Positions 34,834 through 44,400 of a stretch of 64,000 bases of DNA are shown one piece after another. Source of the stretch: Polytrichum commune (lineage: Eukaryota; Streptophyta; Polytrichopsida; Polytrichales; Polytrichaceae); assembly GCA_950295325.1 (NCBI GenBank), contig OX485805.1, positions 57,622,758-57,686,757 on the forward strand. Reading direction: 5' to 3'. Position 1 is the stretch's first letter, and the number at the start of each line of letters is the position of its first letter. The position numbers and the translations under genes were made by a program. The notes beneath the pieces were generated by a model. The model had not been told where the DNA came from. It did not search any database and worked only from the letters and a program-made list of their open reading frames with translations.

Positions 34834-36722
34834 GGTGGAGCTGATGGTTACTACTGTTGGGCTACGGGTTACTACTGGGGGCTCCTGGTTGCTACTGTTG
34901 GGCTGCTGGTTAATATTGTTGGACTACGGGTTACTACTGGGGGTTGTTGGTTGCTACTGTGGAGCTGTTGGTTACTACTGTGGAGCTGCTGGTTACTATT
35001 GTTGGGCTACGGGTTACTACTGGGGGCTGCTGGTTGCTACTGTTGGGCTGCTGGTTGCTACTGTTGGGCTGCTGGTTGCTACTGTGGAGCTGCTGGTTAT
35101 TACTGTTGGGCTACTGGTTACTACTGTGGGCTGCTGGTTGCTACTGTTTGGCTGTTGGTTGCTACTGTGGAGCTGCTGGTTACTACTGTGGGTTGTTGGT
35201 TGCTACTGTGGGCTGCTGGTTGCTACTGTGGAGCTGCTGGTTAATTCTGTGGGCTCCTGGTTGCTACTGTGGAGCTGCTGGTTGCTACTGTGGAGCTGCT
35301 GGTTACTACTGTGGGCTGCTGGTTGCTATTGTGGAGCTGTTGGTTACTACTGTTGGTGTCGCAACCCTTGCTAGTCCCCTTAAAAATCTTGCCAATTTTG
35401 AATTCTAGCAAAGGTTACGAGCGCTAACCATTCGCATTCCGCCATGCTAATGGTTAGCCTTCCTACCCCAGACCTTATAGTTCATAGGAGGGAACCAACC
35501 CTCCTACTTTGCTTTCGGGACTCACCCCTTAATCCGTAACCCATTTTAACATTTGGACTTCCATCCATGGAAGTCCAATCCTATGTTGATCATCGCATTG
35601 CCGGAGCAACACTACAACAACCCGAACCATACTAGGCAACTATGGCCTTACAATGGGACAAAGCCCATGGAGGCCGTGCCGTTCGGCCTCGGATGGGTGA
35701 GGCCACACCACCTCACCCATATAAGCCTCTAGGACTTTACGCGGGGCCCCTACCCCACCGTCAACCAACCTCTTGTCTCTCTACCAAGAGTTGGGGCCAA
35801 GTGGACATTTTCCTTTAGCTGCTGGGCCTAGAACCCCCCCCCCCCCAGCAGCTTCAGACCATCATAAATTCCTTGTATGATGTCAGATCATACCAACCAA
35901 CCACTCCATCTTCATCTACGCTTCACGTAGATGCCGATGGACTCCTCACTTGCCCCATTCGGGCAAGTATTGACGAAGTTATGCCTGTTTGAACCTTGGC
36001 AGTCCCGGGAATCACTCCCAGGCACTGCTGTACCAGGGCGCTGTCCCGGGACAGCGCCCCACTCAAATGGCCATAACCCCTAGCTCACACCTCCGCTTGA
36101 GGTGATCTTTAGCATTCTAGAATCACCACGTCATGAGCTACGCATAGCTCATGGCCTTACCCTTGTGCCTCCTAGTCTCCGTGGGTGGGAGGCGTTCCCA
36201 ACGCCCGGGGCCCTCACCCACACTAGGATCACTTGGGCCCTCTCACCAACGGCGCCACAAGTCCCGGGTGTCACTCCGGGGTCCCCCTTGTGCCCATGGT
36301 GTTTCGGGCATTCCTCATGGAAAGGTGCGCGACAGTTGGGCTACTGGTTACTACTGTGGGGTTGCTGGTTGCTACTGTGGGTTGCTTGTTGCTACTGTGG
36401 AGCTACTGGTTACTATTGTGGGCTATTGGTTGCTACTGTGGAGCTGTTGGTTACTACTGTTGGGCTACTGGTTACTACTGTGGGCTGTTGGTTGCTACTG
36501 TTGGGCTGCTGGTTGCTACCGTGGAGCTGCTGGTTACTACTGTGGGCTGCTGGTTGCTACTATTGGGCTACTGGTTACTACTGTGGGCTGCTGGTTGCTA
36601 TTGTTGGGCTGCTGGTTGCTACCGTGGAGTTGCTGGTTACTACTGTGGGCTGCTGGTTGCTACTGTTGGGCTGCTGGTTGCTACTGTGGAGTTGTTGGTT
36701 ACTACTGTGGGGCTGCTGGTTA
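34834..36722 (+). repeat. 21-bp minisatellite in LTR 2, split by a solo LTR
   Basis: Units such as gctgctggttgctactgttgg repeat for about 520 bp (34834-35356) and 390 bp (36335-36722). Because 21 is a multiple of three and the unit lacks stops on the plus strand, all three plus frames stay open and give leucine/tryptophan/cysteine-rich artefacts of up to about 210 codons. Confidence 0.93.
35357..36334 (+). mobile_element. solo LTR, family B, copy 2
   Basis: The 978-bp sequence starts TGTCGCAACCC and ends GTGCGCGACA. It is flanked by perfect GTTGG duplications (35352-35356 and 36335-36339) that lie in the 21-bp array. It aligns along its length with 18443-19382, including the catataagcctctaggactt promoter-like block. 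It contains a run of about 11 C near 35836. There are no internal genes. Confidence 0.9.
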
Positions 36723-37836
36723 ATAAGTTTAGTCGGCCGACACTAGTAAGGGGACTTAGTGAGGCAGATTCAAGGCTTAATGCTAGGCCTTTAGTGACTT
36801 GGGTAGATAATTAAGGGGGGAAGCCGTAGTGCTATATCGGACTAAATGATAGTTAGTTGATTGGGTTGTTACTTAATGTTACTTTAGATAATTTGTCATT
36901 AGCAAGATAATATAACACGAAGTGAGGATTGTGAAAATAGAGAATAGCGTTTTTTTAACGCTTGTACCCACACTAGGAAATAAACTGAGTGCACGAGTTG
37001 ATGGAAAGTGTGAAGGATTCCCGCAATGTTGAGACAAGGAAAATCACAACTAAAAGGCCAAGGGGAATGTCCTTAAGGGCATGTGTAGCTATGGCCGCGG
37101 GTTGGACTCTTGAGAAGACCCGCGCTACATCTATTCACGAGGCTAGCATTAACAAAGCATCATGACTTTAAACAATGTGGGTATCCCCGGATACGGAAGT
37201 TACATTTCATGCTACTACTGTGGGAGTCCAAATTCGACGGAAATACGGAAATACTGATCCATTTTCCGTATTTTATCCTTCTTGTATGAGGATAATGGGG
37301 TCTCTTAGGATAAATTAATTGTACTAGGAAATAGGGCATTCTAAATCCGCCTCGCGCGATAAAAAAGATAAAAAAGAATATTATTACCGGTCCGGCAAAT
37401 TGGATTAGGGGGACCGTTTGATCATGGTCCGAACCACTGGTCCGGACCAAGTAACGGTTGCGCCAAGATTAACCAACGGTCCGGAAGTGGCGGTTACAAC
37501 GGATTTATGACGGTTGGGGGAAAACCGTCGGAAAACGGTTGGCAACCGTTTTTCGTTAAACCCTAACGGTAACAGGGGAAGGAAGAGGGGGGAAGGATAT
37601 TTAAAGGTCCCTTCCTTCTCCTCCCCACTTTTTGCAAGGAGAAAAATTATTGAGGGAACGAGTGGTGAGGCTGTGTTTTTTTTTTCGAGCCTCCAGCAGT
37701 TGGATTGCTGGGACTCCGTAATTTCCAGTCACCGGCAGTTGGCTTGCGGGACTCCGTAGCAGTTGAACGGAAGAGAGGGTACCCGGAGGGGAGAAAGTTT
37801 CCGTAATTGAGACGGAAGTTGAGAGAAGAGAGGAAG

Positions 37837-38598
37837 ATGTTGGAAGCACAGGAAGAGGATCAGAGGGAACCCATCCCGGTTCCACTCAAAGCCCTCATCC
37901 CTGCAATTCCGAGGGAGGACAGGGAGTTGCAGGAGCTAGCGGAGGATCTCCGGGTTATGGGCTGCGCAGGGTTGCTCGCCAAACCCTGGAACCTCCGAGC
38001 AGAAGATACCCTCCGAGAGTTCAAGTTCGAGAGAGGGAACAGTGGCTAGGAACAAAGAGGAGGGATCCGGATAATTGGACTCCGGATATTTGGAATAGGG
38101 TCTACGGGTTTCCGAGGGGGATTGCAGAGGGATGGGCCGGCCGCCGCGATGGCCTGTTCGCCGGAAAATTTACAGGGGACGCGGATCCGAAGGACGGCTT
38201 CCACCCCGGGAACTGCCGGAACCTTAGAGAGCGGAGGGTGTTAGAGTTCCTCCTGCCCATCCTTAACCCGGACAAGCCGAAGCGGATTAGCCTTACCATG
38301 GCTAACACCCTGTTCGGTGCTATGTCCGGAGTCCGGCCCGTGAATTGGGGGCTGATCATTCAAGAAATAGTAGGGCGAGCCCTCCCCCATATAGGCCGGA
38401 AACCCTCCTTCCTCTCCCCCTTCATTCTGCACCTCTATCAGCACTTCGATTGCACCACGGCCGAGGAGGAGGACCTGCTGACGATAGCGGCGGACGAGGT
38501 CACCTACAAGCTCCATTCGGAAGCCGGAGACCTGGAGACAGAGACTTCCAGCGACCCCATCATTCCGGAAGCACCTCCCTCTTCACCCGGAAGCCCGC
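37837..38598 (+). pseudogene. gag-like / transposon protein of element X, N-terminal part
   Basis: It starts MLEAQEEDQREPIPVPLKAL and runs in one frame to about 38034, then continues one frame over (EQWLGTKRRDPDNW, then WAGRRDGLFAGKFTG) to the Ty3 insertion at 38598, so one frameshift is present. The segment PDKPKRISLTMANTLFGAMS and the helices after it resemble the plant transposon-protein/aminotransferase-like domain found in gag-only retroelements; this is a tentative reading. The tail is Pro/Ser-rich (IIPEAPPSSPGSP). Confidence 0.55.
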
Positions 38599-40574
38599 TG
38601 TGAGCCCAAAAGGGTGCCCACATTTAGTCTTAGACCCTTGAAACGTTAGTTGATGCACTTTGAAGTAGCATGTTACTTCACAAAAATATAAAAAGAGTGA
38701 AATGTTAGTCTTAGAAGTACCATGTTGTAAGAGGCTAGGATGTGAGTTGTTATTGTGTTTTTACCTTCGGAAGGATTTAAGTGAATGAGGATAGGTAAGG
38801 AGAACTTGGATTGAGTAGTTAGTGAGTAGGCTAGTACAAATGGATGGAGACAACCAAAGTGACTCAAGAGGCAAGTGCATTCGAATTGGGATGAATGGAG
38901 GATCACATGGAGCGCACAAGTGGACCACCTCATCATGGCCACTTAATGGGAAAGGCCCAAGGAAGAATGCAAGGTGGAGGATAAGCAAATTCTCAAAGCA
39001 CCAATCAAATCACGAGTTAAGCATCGTGGTTTGAATTAAGTGGTGAGCGACGATTTGGAAAAGTAAGGGGAGAAAGTTATGGCGGCGGAAAGCGAAGGAG
39101 GCTAAGTTTGGGTTGAAGCATCCCAAGTTTGGTAAAGTGTGGTAAGTAGAAAGCCAAGGCTAGTTAAATGTTCGAATTAGGATCCTTGTTGATCATTTGA
39201 GGGAGGAAGGCTTAGAAGATAGGATTGGCACCTACTAAGTAGGAGGAAATCTCAAGGGCTTATCGTGAGTTAGAAGGAGAACTTGGATTGAGTAGTTAGT
39301 GAGTAGGCTAGTACAAATGGATGGAGACAACCAAAGTGACTCAAGAGGCAAGTGCATTCGAATTGGGATGAATGGAGGATCACATGGAGCGCACAAGTGG
39401 ACCACCTCATCATGGCCACTTAATGGGGAAGGCCCAAGGAAGAATGCAAGGTGGAGGATAAGCAAATTCTCAAAGCACCAATCAAATCACGAGTTAAGCA
39501 TCGTGGTTTGAATTAAGTGGTGAGCGACGATTTGGAAAAGTAAGGGGAGAAAGTTATGGCGGCGGAAAGCGAAGGAGGCTAAGTTTGGGTTGAAGCATCC
39601 CAAGTTTGGTAAAGTGTGGTAAGTAGAAAGCCAAGGCTAGTTAAATGTTCGAATTAGGATCCTTGTTGATCATTTGAGGGAGGAAGGCTTAGAAGATAGG
39701 ATTGGCGCCTACTAAGTAGGAGGAAATCTCAAGGGCTTATCGTGAGCCTTGAGGGTGCTCACCCCCTCAAGCTTACTATATAATCCCTCATTCTTCCCTC
39801 ACTCATCCTCTCTTTCCTTTGTGCTCCAAGGCACCCCACGAGTTATAAGTGTGGGTGTAGGAAGCCATATTGGAGCACATGTGTGTGCTTAGTTTTTAGT
39901 TTGAGAGCCAAGGCTTGTTAGCCTTGAAGAGGGCTTGACCTCTTGGTAGAATTAGTGTTGACGTGAAGGATTTTAAAGTTAATTCATGATTCCAATTTGT
40001 GGTACTTTAAGTTCATGTTTTGAATACACGTGGTTGCAAGTTCCATGTTTAAGAGTTGAGCACTTGATGTTGTGATGAGTGCAAAAATATACTTGTGTGG
40101 ATTAGTTAGTCTTAGTGAAGTTAGGAAATTCTCTCTCCCCCTCTCCTCTCTAGGATTTTAGGATTTTAGGATTAGAGAAGAATTGTGTGATTAGAAAGGA
40201 ATTGTTAGTAGAATTAGGGAAATTAGGTAGGAAGATTAGTTAAGGGCTTGAATAATTAGTGAGGTAGTTGGGAATTACAACTACAAAGTTGTGGGTTCAT
40301 GAAGGAGCTGGGTTTATGAAGGAACTGGGTTTGTTTAGTTAGAAAGTAAAGAGCTGGGTTTATGAAGGAGCTGGGTTTATGAAGGAGCTGGGTTTGTTTA
40401 GTTAGAAGCTAAGAAGCTGGGTTTATGAAGGAGCTAGTTAAATCCAAGACCACTTGAAGGGTGAACCTTGCACTATGGACTCATCCAAGTCCAAATCCAA
40501 TACCGCGGAGGAATGTGAGCCCAAACCCACTACTCGGACTACGGACGCTTAAGGGTGGGGGGTTTGGCCTCACA
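38599..40574 (+). repeat. 5' LTR of the Ty3 element, with internal tandem duplication
   Basis: At 1976 bp it is 477 bp longer than the 3' LTR. The unit 38797-39269 is repeated at 39274-39746, joined by the filler TTAG. A TATA box, TATATAA at 39777-39783, lies in the part shared by both LTRs, so transcription should start shortly after it. A 17-bp minisatellite (ggagctgggtttatgaa) lies at about 40304-40440. Confidence 0.93.
38797..39746 (+). repeat. 473-bp tandem duplication in the 5' LTR
   Basis: Both copies start aaggagaacttggattgag and end gggcttatcgtgag. The second copy matches the single 3' LTR copy more closely (gggaaggccc and attggcgcct against gaaaggccc and attggcacct). The upstream half of the U3 region, before the TATA box, is thereby doubled, which could affect promoter strength. 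Confidence 0.92.
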
Positions 40575-40600
40575 TAATTGGTGCGTCCGCCGGGAGCGAA
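40575..40600 (+). promoter_or_regulatory. putative primer-binding site of the Ty3 element
   Basis: Directly after the 5' LTR the sequence is TAATTGGTGCGTCCGCCGGG. A TGG at this point complements the CCA end of a tRNA, and the GCCGGG layout is common in plant Ty3 elements. I could not assign the tRNA. Confidence 0.5.
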
Positions 40601-41483
40601 GCGGAAGGTAGTTACAAGACTTGGAGGCGACTAGGAGACTTGGAGGCAACTAGGAAAAATTGGAGACACAAACTTGAGAGAAGGGAAGGAGCACCCGAAA
40701 TTCGGTAAGTATTCTCTCTTTGGGTTACATTTGAATTCATTGTATTTCAACTATTCCTTGGAATGAATTGCATTGTCAATTACGCAAATTCATTTTTGAG
40801 GAAGGAGCGCGGCGAAGGTACGTCCTCAACCTTTTTGGGGATTTGCTAAGAACTTAAAAGGAACCTATAACCGAGTAGCTCATTAAAACATTAGAGGGTA
40901 AATTCACCTTAGGACATTGAACTTTGACAGTCACCTCGGGGTGAGTCTCAAAGTTTTGGGAGTTGTCATTTCATGCTCTAGATTAAATTAATATTTCACA
41001 AAGTTTATGGTGTTGTTACATTGAGTCACGATTGAGGGGAGTGCTAACTCACAGGGGGATGCGATTGCTCAAGGTATGTTTATTTCTTCAAAGTGAACTC
41101 ATTAACTAATTAAGGAATGCCTTTTGTACTCGTGATTGTTGTTATCCGTTGTAGAGGGTAATTCCCGAATTGTGGATGGTGTGAGAAGTTGAAGGGTGAA
41201 GCCTCGACTTTTAACATAATCTACTCGGAAGGTCACCCCCTCACAATCGGTATTGTGGTGAGTGTTAATTTGCGGGAAGGTGCGGAGGTGATGCTCCGAC
41301 TTAACCAAAAAATTAACATGAACATGCCTATCCCCTATTGGGATTCTTTCACCTAAGTGGGCTTGCAGGTTCTTTTCCTCACCTCCTAAAAAAATTATAA
41401 CCACACCAAGACAAGTGAAAATATTAAGAGGGGAATTGCTAGGATTATGTGTGGTCAAGTGAGGGTCGATCGATTCTTATGGA
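40601..41483 (+). other. untranslated leader of the Ty3 element
   Basis: About 880 bp lie between the primer-binding site and the polyprotein start. There is no convincing coding sequence; leaders of this kind usually hold packaging signals, which cannot be recognised here. Confidence 0.5.
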
Positions 41484-44400
41484 ATGCAAGGTAGGACTCG
41501 CTCACAAAAACCAAGTTTGATAGTAGGACTAGAGAAATCTACTCGAAAGAGGCGGTCCTCTAAAATCAGTGATAGATTAGAACAAGATAATGTTAGAATA
41601 GAGAGTTGTTTGAACGTCGAACCTAGGACTAGGTCAATTCTAGACACCTTAGAACTTGGAGCTCAACTTGAAGAGGAGATCACTCCCTCCAAATTGAGTG
41701 GTGAAACTTCTTCGGAAAATTACACACTTAGAGAAGAATTCCCGGTAGAAGTTGATAGGGGATTGTTGAATAGTTCACCGGTCACCATGGCCGAGGAACG
41801 GGGGATGGATCCACCACCCATACCCCCAATTCCGCCCATACCTCCTATACCTCCAATAGACCCATTGGTTAGGCCAAGAGGCCTACCAATTGTGGTTCCA
41901 CAAAATTTAGCGGCGATGGATATGCCATCTCATCTCCCTAAATTTTATGGGACCAAGGATGAGGACCCCTCTCGGCACATGGAACGGTATATCGAACGGT
42001 TGGCTAGCTTCCTCATAACCGACCCGGGTTATTGGTTAGTGTGGTTTCCTACCACTCTAGAGGGGGAAGCCTATGAATGGTATCGGGATCATGCCGAGGG
42101 ACATTTTAGGGGATGGGAACAATTACAAAGGGAGTTTCTTAACGAATTTAGGCCGGAAGTGGGTCAAAGTACCGCATTAAGGGCATTGTCGTCATTGAAG
42201 CAAGGAAGGGAGGAAGAAATTTCGGCTTACATTAGGAGGTTTGATTTAGTGTGCACTAGATTTGTGGGTACCATGCTCAACGACGACACGCTAAAGCAAT
42301 TTTTCATTCAAGGGTTTTTTAAGTCCGGAACTATTAGGGGTGTTCTAGAAAGGAATCCCTTGACCTTGGCGGATGCCAAGCGTGCGGCTAGAGATATTGA
42401 AAACTTGGATAAAGATCACGAAAGGCTATGGAGAAGGGAGGATGAATTGATCCCACAATTCATCCCCATACGCCCTAGGGTGGTAGCGGTAGAACCCGCT
42501 AAGTATGAGAACCAAATTCCATATGCCATTGTGGACACCGGTCCCCGACCTTTAGCGGTTAGGGAACCGGCACCTCTTTTGGCACTACCGGCCCCTAGAA
42601 CGGATCCACACTTGGAGGAGGTTGAGAGAAGACTAGGTGCTAGCCAACTAGGATTCCAAGAGGCTATGATAAAACAAATGCAAAGCCTCACGGATCAAAT
42701 GTCATTAATGATCCGGAGTCAACAACCGGGGCCTCCACCCCCGGTTGAGTCGGGTAGGCATTCTTCCGGATTATGGTGTGTCCAATGTGGCCAACCGGGC
42801 CACACGCGTCAATTTTGTAGAAGTGGACAAAACCGTGACCAAAGAGGAAACGGTAACCCACCTCAACAAAATCAACGAGGTCAAGCGCCACCTCACTATG
42901 GAAATGGAAGCAATAGAGGACCACAACCTAGAGGGCAAGGTGGCCAAAATTTAGAGAAGAAGGAATTTCATCCCTTTTGTGGAAGGTGGCACGCTCAAGG
43001 ACAATGTTGGTCCGAAGGTCAAGAGTTTAATTGTAGCAATTGTGGAGGAAGTCATCCCTCGGATACGTGTCGCCAACCGGACAAAATAATTAATGTCCCT
43101 TACCCGGTGGCTAATCCACAACAACAAGCAAGGGATAATATGCGAGGTGCTAGGCCACAAGGAGTACCGGCCAATGAACTTAGGCCACCTAACTTATACT
43201 ATGACCATAGTAATGCTAGGCAAACTTTTCATCCACCGGCGGGCTTGCAAACTACAACCGGTTACATTCCAATACAAAATAGACAAGGAGTTCCACCTAA
43301 TGGTAGTAACGGGAGACAAGCGCCTCCAACGGATCCGGGACCATCTAACTCCCAAGATGTTAGGTTCATGGATGGAGTGTTGGAGGCCACATGTGATGAC
43401 ATGCTTCCTCTCCCAACGAGAATTGGAGAGGAGCAAAGTCAATGGCCTCCTCACACCAATGCTATTACATATGAGTTAGTGAAGGGTAAGGGTGTGGTTG
43501 AAGAAGCACCCGCACTAGCGGTAACTACTAGGGCTAGGAGAGGGGATGCCCCGTTGGAGGTAGGAATAGGAGAGCAAGGAAATTACTCTTCGGATGAAGA
43601 GATTAATCTCTCCGAGTTGGATAGGGTAGCTAGAAGAGCTACTAAGGATGTGGAGAGGGAAAATATAATTTTACAAGATAGGGAGAGGACTAATGCGGTA
43701 CATGACTTGGATAATAGCGATGTGGGTGAATGGGAAGGACCGGGGGTTCCCGTAGACGAATTCGACGTAGTGGGTAATTCTAAGGTGGAAAGATCTACCG
43801 GGTACGACTTGTGGGCGGACCTTAGTACACTCAAGGCGGATATTACTTTCGGCCAACTATTGGAAATTTCACCCACGGCAAGGAAAACATTAAAGGAGGG
43901 AATGCCGGTACACAAGAGGATGAGGAAGGTGAAAGCTAAAATAGCCGCTAGGATCCAATCACAAGGTGGAAGAGACGTGAAAGCTATAGAAATAGAAGTT
44001 GTTATAGTAGATAAGGTGGTTCCTAATGTGCTAGTCGACGGAGGGAGTAGTCTAAATATACTACCGGAGGATACTATGAAAAAATTGGGACTTGGACTCA
44101 CGGGGCCTTCACCTTTGGTCATAAATATGGCAAATCAAAGTTCGACTACGCCTTTGGGGATGATCAAGGATTGTAGAATGACTACGGGAGGTGAGGAGTA
44201 CTTGGTCACCTTCCATGTCATTAAAATGCACTCCAACAAGGACACCTTCCCCATTTTGCTAGGTAGGCCTTGGTTGCGGATGGCGAATGCTATGGTCAAT
44301 TGGGGTGGACCTAAACCATCCATCACTTATGGTCCGGAGGGTAATAGGGTCATAGTGTCCATTGGTTCATTAGAAGGATGGATGAAGAAGGAGATGTATT

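Noticed and set aside
18443..36334. Reading the two family-B LTRs as ends of one element
   Set aside because: Each has its own duplication (CCCGG; GTTGG), and the sequence between them includes parts of several unrelated elements.
34835..36814. Long leucine/tryptophan/cysteine-rich plus-strand frames (up to about 210 codons)
   Set aside because: They read through a 21-bp minisatellite whose period is a multiple of three; all three frames are open at once, so this is repeat artefact.
43583..44122. 179-codon minus-strand frame inside the Ty3 polyprotein
   Set aside because: Shadow of the well-supported plus-strand polyprotein.
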